Part shown: in pieces, positions 17,849 through 26,932 of the stretch
How the letters are laid out: every line of letters starts with the position of its first letter
How positions within the stretch are numbered: position 1 is the first letter of the stretch
Source: Biomaibacter acetigenes
Lineage (GTDB): Bacteria; Bacillota; Thermosediminibacteria; Thermosediminibacterales; Tepidanaerobacteraceae
Assembly (NCBI RefSeq): GCF_003691585.1
Contig: NZ_CP033169.1
Coordinates: forward strand, 2,480,001-2,544,000
Direction of reading: 5' to 3'
DNA length: 64,000 bases
Translations under genes and position numbers: made by a program
The notes under the pieces: model-generated
What the model was told of the DNA's origin: nothing
What the model saw: the letters and a program-made list of their open reading frames with translations, nothing else
The model's database searches: none

Positions 17849-17910
17849 TTTTCAAGCAAAAAACTTTCTATTTAACTAAAATTATTGTATTATTATATTG
17901 GTGATATTTC

Positions 17911-18822
17911 ATGCAAAAAACCCTTTTGGATATCCTTTCACCAATAAAACCCTCACTTCATACACCTTTTGCGTTGACGGACAGGCAGGGGCGCAGGGTT
18001 TTTGGCGACGAATTGAAGCAAAAGAGCCGAAAAGCAGCCGTCAGGCTGTGCGGTACGGAATATTTTCTGACAGCCGAGATGCCCCCGGCCCAGTTGAAGG
18101 ATTTCTGCCTTTTACTGGAGGAATTTGTTAACAGCATATTTGAAGAAAAGTTGAGAGCTTACATTCTTGGAAAAAACGTAGAAATTGAGGACTTTCCCTT
18201 TCCCTGCGGTTTGATAGTCATAAAAAATGAAACTATTCCTGAACTCAAGTCACTGGTCCACAAGTTATTTGAAGATGGAATTGCTATTATAATTGAAGAT
18301 ATGCTTTTGCTGATTATTCCGACGGGTAATATCGATGAACTCAAGGAGGCCTCCCGGGCTCTCTATGAGACATTGAGCGAGGAATTTCCCACAAGAATTT
18401 TAATCAGCATCGGCGGCATCGCCTGTTCCCAGGAGGGATTAACAAAAGCCCTGGAAGAGGCGCGAAAGGCATTAATATTTGCATGGCCTTTCAGGACCGG
18501 AGTTGTGTTTTATCCAGAAATGGAGCTGGAAAAGCTGTTTTCTTTTCTGCCAGAACAAAACATGCGGGAGTTCGTCGACGAAATTGGCAACAAGCTTAAA
18601 AAACTTGATGAAGATGCCCTCACAACCATTCGAGCGGTCCTGGACTGCAACCTTAATATAGCAGAAGCCGCCCGGAAGCTTTATATCCACCGAAATACTT
18701 TAATGTATAGATTAGACAAAATCCATGAGCAGACAGGTCTTGACATCAGAGACTTTCAGGATGCGGTAAAGATGGAAATATATCTACTATTAAATAGAAT
18801 TGTCGATACTCATCATCTGTAA
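17911..18822 (+). CDS. CdaR/PucR-like transcriptional regulator
   Basis: A 303-residue protein. The N-terminal 80 or so residues lack a recognised domain, and a GGDEF-like middle region (LISIGGIACSQEGLTKALEEAR) follows. The C-terminal PucR-type helix-turn-helix (NLNIAEAARKLYIHRNTLMYRLDKI) is at about residues 248-272. This architecture is that of CdaR, which senses sugar acids. GGTGAT precedes the ATG at 17911. It may regulate the nearby orphan sugar ATPase or distant catabolic genes; nothing in the sequence proves the target. Confidence 0.82.
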   Translation: MQKTLLDILSPIKPSLHTPFALTDRQGRRVFGDELKQKSRKAAVRLCGTEYFLTAEMPPAQLKDFCLLLEEFVNSIFEEKLRAYILGKNVEIEDFPFPCGLIVIKNETIPELKSLVHKLFEDGIAIIIEDMLLLIIPTGNIDELKEASRALYETLSEEFPTRILISIGGIACSQEGLTKALEEARKALIFAWPFRTGVVFYPEMELEKLFSFLPEQNMREFVDEIGNKLKKLDEDALTTIRAVLDCNLNIAEAARKLYIHRNTLMYRLDKIHEQTGLDIRDFQDAVKMEIYLLLNRIVDTHHL

Positions 18823-18830
18823 CTTCTTTT

Positions 18831-19229
18831 TCATTTAAGGGAATCATGAAGCCTCTCGAACCCCAGTCCCACAAAAAACCAGAATATGCCGTAGTCCAAA
18901 CGCATAACTCCATTCATGGCAAAGGCTCTACTGCCATAATCCCAGGGGCATACTCCCGTCAAGAGCCTGATAGCCATTCCGGTTAGATACTCCGCCATAA
19001 GGATTATGCCCGCCCATGTAACTCCCCTGACCCACCATGGCACATGCCTTATCATGTCATGGATGGGTTCGAGAAATACAGCCATCCCATATATGGGAAA
19101 CATCCACAGATATGTCCATCCCATGAGCCGGGGGTCTCCTCTCAAAAGAGATCCTAACCCTGTGAAAGTAACTTCCATCATCCACCCGGCAATGCCATAT
19201 ATGATAAATCGATAAAGTCTTTGTTTCAT
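18831..19229 (-). CDS. Small four-helix membrane protein (CmpB-like, putative ABC transporter type IV family)
   Basis: A 132-residue hydrophobic protein with about four membrane segments. It shows the RFIIYGIAGWMMEVTFTG start and MGWTYLWMFPIYGMAVFLEP block characteristic of the ABC_trans_CmpB family. Family members are found widely in Firmicutes but have no proven transport role. It converges with the CdaR-like gene only eight bases away. Confidence 0.75.
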   Translation of the reverse strand: MKQRLYRFIIYGIAGWMMEVTFTGLGSLLRGDPRLMGWTYLWMFPIYGMAVFLEPIHDMIRHVPWWVRGVTWAGIILMAEYLTGMAIRLLTGVCPWDYGSRAFAMNGVMRLDYGIFWFFVGLGFERLHDSLK

Positions 19230-19294
19230 ACAATTATTTTTCCATGGGTTTCACCGGTTAATGTATATCTTCCATTTAAAAACAAGCCTATTTT

Positions 19295-20944
19295 TTAAAG
19301 TACCCTTTTTAAAGTATTTTTCAATATGGAAAATGTCCAGAAAACCACATCCATTTTCAGTAAGATACACATTATAAAATATATCAGACCTCCTGAAAGG
19401 ATAGCCGTACCCAGGTCCAGAGCCTGCCCGGCGATGCCGGCGGGTGTAAAAATCGCGCTCATGTATCCATAGGTAAAATGGACTGCGGCTGCCATGACGG
19501 CCGAAGCGATCCCCGACTTTATCAGGCTTTCTGCAATCTTTTTTCCGCCCAGGGGGCCTATCCTTGCCCTCAGGCTGTAAAAAAGCATCACCGTGCCGGC
19601 AATGGCGGAAATACTTGTGGAAAGAGCCAGGCCGCCCATACCCATGAACCTTACCAGGATAAGGTTCAGGATGATGTTTATCACCATGGCAATGGCACCG
19701 TTTATCATAGGAGTCCTGGTATCCTGTAGGGAGTAAAAACCCCTACTCAGGACATCTCTGAGGCCAAAGGCCACCATACCTATGGAATAATATAGAAGAG
19801 CTGTAGCGGTCATGAATGTTGCCCTTTCATCAAAGGCTCCCCTTTCAAACAGAAATCTAACGATGGGCACCCGCAGCACCATGGCTCCCACCGTCATGGG
19901 CATGATGACGGCGATAACAAAACCCACCGCCCTGCCCAGGGCTTTTTTGAATGCCTCCATATCCTTTTCGGCAGAAAGCTTCGAAAGAGTGGGGTACACT
20001 ACAGTGGCTACCGACAGCGTAAAAATTCCAAAGGCAAAACCGTTCAAGCGGCTGGCAAAATTCAGCGCCGCTATGCTTCCTTCCACAAGGCCCGACGCCA
20101 GCATCCTGTCGACCAGGGTGTTTACCTGGCTTACTCCGGTCCCCAGCACCACGGGGATGACGAGAATCCCCATGCGGCGCAGATTCTCATCCAAAAAGTT
20201 TGGCTTTCCCCCCATGCGAAAGCCCAGTTTTAAAGCCCGGGGCATCTGTATAAGCACCTGGGTGGCGGCGGCCAGTACTGAAGCCATTACAAGGCCCCAT
20301 ATGCCGAAAAAGGGACTGAGCAGGAGGGCTCCGATAATTATGACATTATAAGGGATCCCTATAAGGGCCGGAATAGTGAACTGTTGATGAGATTGCAAAA
20401 AGCCCGTTAGGATGTTTGAAAGGCCGACAAAAATACATATGATCATGGTTATTCTGGTAAAGCTTGCCGCCATGTCAAGGGTTTCACCGGTAAAGCCCAT
20501 GGCCACCAGCTTTACTAGAGGTTTTGCCATCACTATTCCCGAAAGGCTTATGACAATAGATATCACCAGGACCACATTGAAAAGATTCCGGGTAAAATCC
20601 GCTGCTTTCCCTTTACCCTTTTTTACATCCACCTCCGAATATACCGGAATGAATGTAGTGGCCAGAGCCCCCGCTACAGTAGCGAAGAGCACTGCCGGCA
20701 CCGTTAAAGATACAAGATAAGCATCTGTCACATGGGTGGCCCCAAATTTTACCCCTATCAAAAGCTCCCGAAGAAAGCCCAGGATCTTGCTTGTAAGTGT
20801 TGCCACCATAATTGTTGCGGCCGCTAGGGCCGCCTTGTTCTCACCATGCGTTTGCGCCGGTTTTTCTATAATATTATTAACCTCAAGGTTGCTTGAAAAA
20901 CTCCTTCCATTTTCTCTATCATTTCTGTTTTTTTTATGTAACAA
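19295..20944 (-). CDS. murJ: Lipid II flippase MurJ (MviN)
   Basis: A 549-residue polytopic protein with about fourteen membrane helices. It has the MurJ landmarks ATIMVATLTSKILGFLRE at the first helix, FIPVYSE, LVDRMLASGLVEGSIAALNFASRL and FYSLQDTRTPMING. It moves lipid II across the membrane for peptidoglycan synthesis. A TTG at 20944 with AAGGGG upstream is the assumed start; it gives a hydrophilic N-terminal extension of about 40 residues, so a start nearer the first helix is possible. Confidence 0.88.
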   Translation of the reverse strand: MLHKKNRNDRENGRSFSSNLEVNNIIEKPAQTHGENKAALAAATIMVATLTSKILGFLRELLIGVKFGATHVTDAYLVSLTVPAVLFATVAGALATTFIPVYSEVDVKKGKGKAADFTRNLFNVVLVISIVISLSGIVMAKPLVKLVAMGFTGETLDMAASFTRITMIICIFVGLSNILTGFLQSHQQFTIPALIGIPYNVIIIGALLLSPFFGIWGLVMASVLAAATQVLIQMPRALKLGFRMGGKPNFLDENLRRMGILVIPVVLGTGVSQVNTLVDRMLASGLVEGSIAALNFASRLNGFAFGIFTLSVATVVYPTLSKLSAEKDMEAFKKALGRAVGFVIAVIMPMTVGAMVLRVPIVRFLFERGAFDERATFMTATALLYYSIGMVAFGLRDVLSRGFYSLQDTRTPMINGAIAMVINIILNLILVRFMGMGGLALSTSISAIAGTVMLFYSLRARIGPLGGKKIAESLIKSGIASAVMAAAVHFTYGYMSAIFTPAGIAGQALDLGTAILSGGLIYFIMCILLKMDVVFWTFSILKNTLKRVL

Positions 20945-21102
20945 TTAGATTTCCCCTTATAAAAATTAATTACGCATTCCGAAAGCCGGGTATAGTTTAA
21001 TTTTATATGGTTTTTTAATAAATTACAACATTTTTTCGGCAACTATGGTATAATTAAAGCAGCATCAAGTTGAGAATATTTTTTCTAATCGGAGGTGCAA
21101 GT

Positions 21103-21795
21103 TTGAATAAGGAACTTGCTCAAATTCTAACATCTTTGGATGAATGGGCCCATCGAAATTCCGGTTATGCCGGTATAAAAAAAATACGGGCACAGCTCGA
21201 AAGAGCCAGGGAAAGATACGATCGTCTGGATCTTTCGAATATAACGGTCGCTGAACCCAAAAAGATTCACGACAATCTAATTGATAAGGGAAATAAGCTC
21301 ATAAAGCAAATAAAATCCGGGAAACCTGAACATTCCGGACAGATTTTATCTTATCTTACTTACCTGAATGCCGCCTATTATGATTTGAGCGGACAGCTTT
21401 CCGCTCTTTCCGTGGTGCTCCGCTTATTTGCCGCATCCTCGGCCCTATTCCTGGTCCTTTCTCCCCAGTTTCTGGGTTCGGCCCTGGCACTGGTGTTTCT
21501 GGTCCCCATCTTCTTGGGGATAAATGCCGTCAAAAATCGCAGGGCTCTAGGATATAGAATGGGTATGATGCTGTTTCCCATTGCCTTGGCGGTTTCCGTC
21601 CTGTGGCTCAGGTTCGGTTACAACGCTATGGTAAATTACCCCACAGTGCTTACACAGACAGCCGAAGTGCTCAACAAACCGCCGGAAGTGGCAAGATTTT
21701 TCGTCATAGTTCCTCCTGTTTTAGCTCTTATCCTGCTTGTCACCTCATCCACCATGGTGTACTACCTGCAAAAGATAAAAGACATGTTGGTATAA
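21103..21795 (+). CDS. Membrane protein of unknown function
   Basis: A 230-residue protein. The first 110 residues are charged and helical (coiled-coil-like, rich in Lys, Arg and Asp). They are followed by four membrane helices from about residue 115 to the C-terminus, ending in a cytosolic QKIKDML tail. I do not recognise the family. The TTG start at 21103 has a perfect GGAGGT six bases upstream. It stands alone between MurJ and a terminator at 21893. Confidence 0.65.
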   Translation: MNKELAQILTSLDEWAHRNSGYAGIKKIRAQLERARERYDRLDLSNITVAEPKKIHDNLIDKGNKLIKQIKSGKPEHSGQILSYLTYLNAAYYDLSGQLSALSVVLRLFAASSALFLVLSPQFLGSALALVFLVPIFLGINAVKNRRALGYRMGMMLFPIALAVSVLWLRFGYNAMVNYPTVLTQTAEVLNKPPEVARFFVIVPPVLALILLVTSSTMVYYLQKIKDMLV

Positions 21796-21892
21796 CAGAG
21801 GCCGGAAGTGGGAGGTCAGAGGTCAGATTAAGTAGAATTTGCGAATTGCAAATTCACTATATTTTGAGGCCGGATTAGGTGAATCCGCCATG

Positions 21893-21924
21893 AAAAAACT
21901 GCGGTAATAATGCCGCAGTTTTTT
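21893..21924. terminator. Bidirectional terminator
   Basis: ACTGCGG/CCGCAGT arms with an eight-base loop, an A-run on the left and six T on the right. It separates the plus-strand membrane protein from the minus-strand NSS transporter genes. Confidence 0.78.
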
Positions 21925-21972
21925 ATCGCGGGAATAATTTTCTGATGTAAGATGTCTACAAAAAGACACCTA

Positions 21973-22074
21973 TTATTTTGACTGGTATTTCAACACCTGG
22001 CTCAGTGAATATCCTGCTCCACCAATAATGATCACCCAAACTACCAGCATGAAAAACAATGCTCCACCCGACAT
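21973..22074 (-). CDS. NSS transporter small subunit (MetS-like), 33 residues
   Basis: A 33-residue single-helix protein beginning MSGGALFFMLVVW and ending LKYQSK, with GGAGGCG upstream of the ATG at 22074. It resembles the small subunit that partners the MetP-type methionine/alanine sodium symporter in Gram-positive bacteria. It starts 13 bases after the large-subunit stop codon, as in metPS operons. Its large subunit is truncated, so it may now be unused. Confidence 0.75.
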   Translation of the reverse strand: MSGGALFFMLVVWVIIIGGAGYSLSQVLKYQSK

Positions 22075-22087
22075 GTATCTCGCCTCC

Positions 22088-23359
22088 TTACGCCTTTGCG
22101 CTCTGGCCGGCTTGAGCTTTGCCGTATTTTCTCTTTATGGTCACATAAGCTTCGGTAAAGCCCAGTATCAGTATGAACAATAACAGCACCCTTGCGCCCT
22201 GTACCCAGGGTACCAGTATAGGAGTCTTTTCCACAAAGCTGGGAATTATTTTAAAATATCCGGCTTTAATATAGTCCTTTGTAGAGAATATGAGCAGTAT
22301 GGCGGCAGCCAGAGGAGTCACCCATTTTATCATCACATTGAAGAAAGCTTCGGATATTTTCCAGTAACTTCCTCTGTTCATTTCCTCCAGAGATCTCTTG
22401 CTGCCGAACAGCCAGCCCACAACGATGACCTCCAATAATCCCATGATCACCAGCAGATAGCTGCCAACCCAGTTATCAAGCTCCGTTAAGAAGGCAAGGT
22501 CCGCCGTCTTTGTCAGCGCAGGCTCCAGACCTACGGGCAGGCCCACCAGGATATAGAGCAGGAATACCAATATAGCTCCGGTCTTTCTGGGGACGTTGAG
22601 GTCTTCTTCCAGAAGCGCAATCAGGTAGTTATACATGGCTATGGCCGAAGTAAATCCCGCAAAAAACAGCACCAGGAACCAGAAGGCTCCGAAAATACCG
22701 CCTCCAGGCATCATGCGGAAAACATTGGGCAGTGCTATGAAGGAAAGCCCTACGCCGCTCTTTATGCCATCCATCCCTAAGAAGGTATAGGCGATGGGAA
22801 TGGCTATGCTGCCGCCCAGGATGACTTCCGCAAACTCATTTAGAAACACCGTAGTGGTGGCGGAAAGTACTATGTCATCATCGGGTTTCAAATAAGACGC
22901 GTAGTTCTGAATGATGCCCATACCCAGGGATAGAGTGAAGAATATCTGGCCCGCCGCAGCCAGGGCCGAAGTCCATTTTAAATCACTCCACCGGGGACTC
23001 CACAGGTAGTCAAGACCTTTCAACGGAGACCAATCGGGGTTCACCGGAGAACCAAGGGTCAAAGCCCTTATGATAAGTATGAAACCAAGCACATAAAGCA
23101 GAGGCATCATGAATCTTGCCCAGGCTTCGATGCCTTTTTGCACACCGCGGGAAAGTGCATAACAGAGGAGTGCCAGCGCGATGATCCAGAACATGAAGGA
23201 AAGTCCCGGAGTCTGGATATAATGGACGAATACGTCCGCCGAAGATTTTGCCTTGTCCATATAACCGCCGGTAAGGGATAGATAGGTATAGCCGAGAGTC
23301 CATCCAATAATGTGGTTGTAATAAGCATTGACCAGCTTTGATTTTATTTTATTAAGTTT
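22088..23359 (-). pseudogene. Sodium:neurotransmitter-symporter-family amino-acid transporter, N-terminus lost
   Basis: Codons in frame from 23359 down match NSS transporters from the third membrane helix onward (AYYNHIIGWTLGYTY), through DYLWSPRW, FTLSLGMGIIQNYASY and NEFAEVILGG, to a normal C-terminus. The first two helices, which form much of the sodium and substrate site, are absent. A stop codon at 23360-23362 closes the frame just upstream, and the 190 bases beyond are AT-rich non-coding DNA. No ribosome site precedes the ATG at 23260. Family length is about 450-500 residues, so more than 100 residues are missing. Confidence 0.82.
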
Positions 23360-23442
23360 TTAGAAAGACCACATATATTTTAATATATAACCAAAATTTA
23401 TTTAATATACGAATTATGTAATTTATTCTGAAAATACTTAAT

Positions 23443-23458
23443 AGCAAAAACCATGCCG
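23443..23458 (-). promoter_or_regulatory. Candidate sigma-54 promoter upstream of the NSS transporter
   Basis: CGGCAT-N5-TTGCT on the minus strand, against the consensus TGGCAC-N5-TTGCW with correct spacing. It lies about 100 bases upstream of the surviving transporter codons and downstream of the sigma-54 activator gene. Confidence 0.5.
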
Positions 23459-23547
23459 ACCCAAAAAATTTATACCTGGGAATCGCATGTATAATTTTTT
23501 TCTCATTTATGATGAAATATTTTGCATACATATGCATCATTTTGCAT

Positions 23548-24972
23548 TTATGATTTCAATTTGTCGTATAATGAACGCCGGGTTATTCCAAGCTTTTGTG
23601 CTATGTGCGTCTTGTGCTTTTCCCGTTTTAAATAATAATTCAAGACCTGTTTTTCTAATTCCCGTTTTAATTGCTCCAGGGTCTTTCCGGCTATTTCCAG
23701 TGTTATTTTCCCGCTGCCCGGGTCTTTTGCCTCAGCTTTTGCCTCGTATACCGGAAAGTTTAGATGTAAAGGTGTAAGATGTTTTTCATTGAATCTCATA
23801 TTTATCATGGCTCGGCTGATGACATTTTCCAGCTCTCTGACATTGCCCGGCCAGTCATAAGCCATCAATATTTCCATAGCTTTATCGGAAATGTCCTGGA
23901 CCCCCCGGCCGTATTTCTGATTGTAACGTTTAAGTATATATTCGGCCAGCACCGGGATGTCTTCTTTCCGCTCCCTCAGCGGCGGTATCCGTATTGTAAC
24001 TACATTTATCCTGTAAAAAAGGTCCGGCCGGAAGTTACCGTTCTTCACTTCCTGTTCCAGATCCTTATTTGTGGCCGCAATCAACCTCACATCTACTTTT
24101 ATGGGTATGGTGCCTCCTACTTTTATAATCTCCTGTTCCTGGACCGCCCTTAGCAACTTGGCTTGAACCGGTAGAGTGAGCTCGCTTATCTCATCTAAAA
24201 AAAGGGTCCCGCCGTCGGCCTGCTGGAAAAGCCCCTGTCTCCCGCTTTTTAAAGAGCCGGTGAAAGCGCCGCCCTCATAACCGAAAAGTTCGCTTTCCAC
24301 CAGGTCTTTTGAGATGGCGGCACAATTGACCCGTACCAGCGGGTTTTCGGCCCTGCGGCTCAGATTGTGGATGGCATGAGCGAAAAGTTCCTTGCCGGTG
24401 CCGCTTTCGCCCACCAAAAGCACCGAAGCGGAAAATGTTGATGCTGCCATGGCCTCTTCTTTTGCCTTCAGTATTTTTTCGCTTTTGCCTATAATGTCAT
24501 CCACGGTATATTTGGATTGAAGGTTCCTGAGCATCCTGGATTTATGTTCCAGTTCCCTGCCCAGACGCTTGATTTCCGAAATATCGTGCATTACTCCCAC
24601 GCTGCCCACCAGTTTACCCCCGATAAATATGGGTTTTGCGCTGCAAATCATTTCCCTGCGGTCAGGGCCTACCCGGCGCAGTACATTTTCTATGGCTACC
24701 CTTTCCCGCAGGGATTTAATCAGAATGCTCTCCTTTTCGGCAATGTCTATGGTGGCCGGCTTGCCGAGGACATCGCCGGCACTTAGGCCGCTGATGGCTT
24801 CATAGGCCTGGTTTACCAGGATGCACCGGCCTTCTTCATCCACCACCATGACCGCATCGGGTATCATTTCGATGATATTTTTGAGAAGGGTCACCAGATA
24901 CTCGGCATTGCCGTTGGGCTCAAGTTTCATGGCAGCCTCCGGGAATGAAACTTCGATCTTTCCTTTAATCAT
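23548..24972 (-). CDS. Sigma-54-dependent transcriptional activator (PAS-AAA+-Fis)
   Basis: A 474-residue enhancer-binding protein. A PAS sensor domain (about residues 30-135) precedes the AAA+ domain, with Walker A GESGTGKE at 188-195, the sigma-54 contact loop GAFTGS at 235-240 and Walker B TLFLDE at 256-261. A Fis-type helix-turn-helix lies at the C-terminus (THIAQKLGITRRSLYDKL). It overlaps the iorB remnant by four bases (ATGA). By position it corresponds to BkdR-type activators of branched-chain amino-acid catabolism; the effector is unknown. Confidence 0.92.
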   Translation of the reverse strand: MIKGKIEVSFPEAAMKLEPNGNAEYLVTLLKNIIEMIPDAVMVVDEEGRCILVNQAYEAISGLSAGDVLGKPATIDIAEKESILIKSLRERVAIENVLRRVGPDRREMICSAKPIFIGGKLVGSVGVMHDISEIKRLGRELEHKSRMLRNLQSKYTVDDIIGKSEKILKAKEEAMAASTFSASVLLVGESGTGKELFAHAIHNLSRRAENPLVRVNCAAISKDLVESELFGYEGGAFTGSLKSGRQGLFQQADGGTLFLDEISELTLPVQAKLLRAVQEQEIIKVGGTIPIKVDVRLIAATNKDLEQEVKNGNFRPDLFYRINVVTIRIPPLRERKEDIPVLAEYILKRYNQKYGRGVQDISDKAMEILMAYDWPGNVRELENVISRAMINMRFNEKHLTPLHLNFPVYEAKAEAKDPGSGKITLEIAGKTLEQLKRELEKQVLNYYLKREKHKTHIAQKLGITRRSLYDKLKS

Positions 24973-25472
24973 AACAGATTTATATGAACTTTTCTATATG
25001 ATAGTTTGTAACCCTTTCGAAAACTTTCCATATTAACCTTCACATACTTTTCCGGGACAGTTTCTTCGATGGCTTCCATAAAATACCTTTCCTCAAGATT
25101 TAGTACTTTTGCCAGCACTCCCACCAGCACCATGTTCTGGGTGCGGACATTCCCACATTTTTGCGCTATATCCGCAGCATCTACCGGCACCATGGATTTG
25201 ACCTGCCGGACAAGCTTTTGCATAAGGTCCTGCGGATAAGTCTCTTGCCCCATCAAAGTGGTGACCGGAGGAATCTCGGCATCATTTACTATGAGGGTGC
25301 CTTCCTCCGAAAGATAATGCAAAAACCTTGCCGCCTCCAGTTTTTCAAAGGCCAGCAGCACGTGGGCCGTGCCGGTTTCCATGAGAGGCGAGTAAACCTT
25401 ATCCCCGAACCTTATCTGGGTAGTTACACTGCCTCCCAGCTGGGCCATGCCGTGGACTTCGGTCATCTTCAC
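24969..25472 (-). pseudogene. Indolepyruvate/2-ketoacid ferredoxin oxidoreductase beta subunit (iorB) remnant
   Basis: From about 25472 the frame encodes a typical IorB body: MTEVHGMAQLGGSV, VYSPLMETG, LLAFEKLEA, and a normal C-terminus at 24969. The first 30-35 residues of the family, including the GxGGQG motif, are missing. Instead the reading frame runs in directly from the ferredoxin end of IorA (GDVIIV joined to KMTEVHG), so a deletion fused the two genes. A GTG at 25562 could start a 197-residue chimera, but it would lack the domains needed for catalysis. Confidence 0.8.
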
Positions 25473-26027
25473 TATGATCACATCACCGTTTCTTATATAT
25501 ATGGCAGGACATCCCAGGCGCAGGCAAGCTTTGCATTTTGTGCATTTTACCGGGTTTATCACATAACACCCCGTAGGGCCTTTTCCTTTTAATAGTGCGC
25601 AGGCCCGCCGGGCGATGATGACCGAAGGTTTATCTTTCTCCTGGCCTTTTTAACGGCTTCCTCCACCTGTTTTAAGTCATAGGAATCCACCGTTAAAACA
25701 TACTCTACACCTAGCCCTTTGCAGAGCGCATCCAGGGAAACCGGCGGCCCTTTCTTACTATCTCGAGATTTAATTCCCCAATCCGTGTTTCATCGAAGCC
25801 ATGACCCTGGCTCCGGCCAGGGAAGCTCCTACGGCGGCCTCCAGAGCCACCTTTTCGTTGGGTGCCCACTCGGCATATATTTCCTGATACTTTGAGATGT
25901 TTTCCAGTATTTCCGTGGAGGGAGTCCCGGGATAGGCCGCCGCAAAGGTGATGCCGTACTCGTAGGCACCCCTGGCGATGGCTTCATCCCCGGTTAAAAA
26001 GACCTTTTTTGTTTTTTGCCTCAACAT
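25473..26027 (-). pseudogene. Indolepyruvate/2-ketoacid ferredoxin oxidoreductase alpha subunit (iorA) remnant
   Basis: The ATG at 26027 begins a good IorA N-terminus (LTGDEAIARGAYEYG, YPGTPSTEI) that stops after MKHGLGN at 25770. About 100 bases later the C-terminal part resumes (VSLDALCKGLGVEYVLTVDSYDL) in another frame. It then returns to the first frame near 25635 (DKPSVIIARRACALL, CTKCKACLRLGCP). More than 400 residues are gone, including the thiamine-diphosphate domain. IorA is normally about 600 residues. It overlaps the ptb stop by seven bases, so it was the fourth gene of the operon. Confidence 0.82.
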
Positions 26028-26932
26028 TCTTCTTCACCCCTTTTTATTAAACATGCCAGTGCGATGGAAGCCAGCTTGGAATATGCGGAATCCGCCCGGG
26101 AGGAAAGCACCACGGGAACCCTGGCTCCCACCACTACTCCCGCCATGTGGCCTCCGGCAAGAAAAGAGATGGATTTTGCCAGAGTATTGGCTGTCAGTAT
26201 CTCCGGGGCCAGGATGATGTCCGCCTTCCCCGCCACCGGACTTTGTATTTTCTTATGGACTGCGGCCTGAGGAACCAGGGCATTGTCCAGGGCCAGAGGC
26301 CCATCCACCACTGCGCCGGTTATCTGCCCCCGCTGGGCCATCTTGCTCAAGATGGCCGCATCCAGGGTAGCCTGCATCTTTGTAGAAATGTTTTCTACCA
26401 CCGCCAGCACCGCTGCTTTGGGCTCTTCATAACCCAGGGCCCTTACGGCATCAACAGCGTTTTGCAGTATGGCCGCCTTCTCCTCCAGGGTGGGCGCTAT
26501 ATTTATGCCCCCGTCGGTGATAAAAATGACCCTTTCCAGAGACGGCACCTCCATGGCGGCTAAGTGGCTTAAAAGCATCCCTTTCCTCAGGCCGAAATCC
26601 GGAGCCAATACCGCCTTGAGGAAAGCGGAGGTCTCCACCATACCCTTCATGAAAACATCGGCCTTTTTTTCATATACCAGTTTTACCGCCACCATGGGGG
26701 CTTCCGGCCCGGGGCAGTCCAGGATCTCGACATCTTCCAGGGAAAATCCTATTTTTTCGGCTTCCTGCAATATTTTATTTTTTTCCCCCACCAGAATAGG
26801 CACCGCCAGATACTGTTGTGCGGCATCCCTGACCGCCTCCAGCACCAGGGTATCGGCGGCCTGGGCAACACAAAGGCGCATCGGGGGGTATGCTTTAAGC
26901 TTTTCTATGACTTCACCGAGACTTCTGAACAT
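26021..26932 (-). CDS. ptb: Phosphate butyryltransferase
   Basis: A 303-residue phosphate acyltransferase that converts butyryl-CoA or branched acyl-CoA and phosphate to acyl-phosphate plus CoA. Recognisable blocks are DVFMKGMVETSAFLKAVL, FITDGGINIAPTLEEKA and AVVDGPLALDNAL, and the length is typical. The ATG at 26932 has GGGAGG upstream and overlaps the end of buk by 28 bases, showing translational coupling. With buk it conserves energy as ATP from acyl-CoA made by the 2-ketoacid oxidoreductase whose genes follow in broken form. Confidence 0.92.
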   Translation of the reverse strand: MFRSLGEVIEKLKAYPPMRLCVAQAADTLVLEAVRDAAQQYLAVPILVGEKNKILQEAEKIGFSLEDVEILDCPGPEAPMVAVKLVYEKKADVFMKGMVETSAFLKAVLAPDFGLRKGMLLSHLAAMEVPSLERVIFITDGGINIAPTLEEKAAILQNAVDAVRALGYEEPKAAVLAVVENISTKMQATLDAAILSKMAQRGQITGAVVDGPLALDNALVPQAAVHKKIQSPVAGKADIILAPEILTANTLAKSISFLAGGHMAGVVVGARVPVVLSSRADSAYSKLASIALACLIKRGEEEC

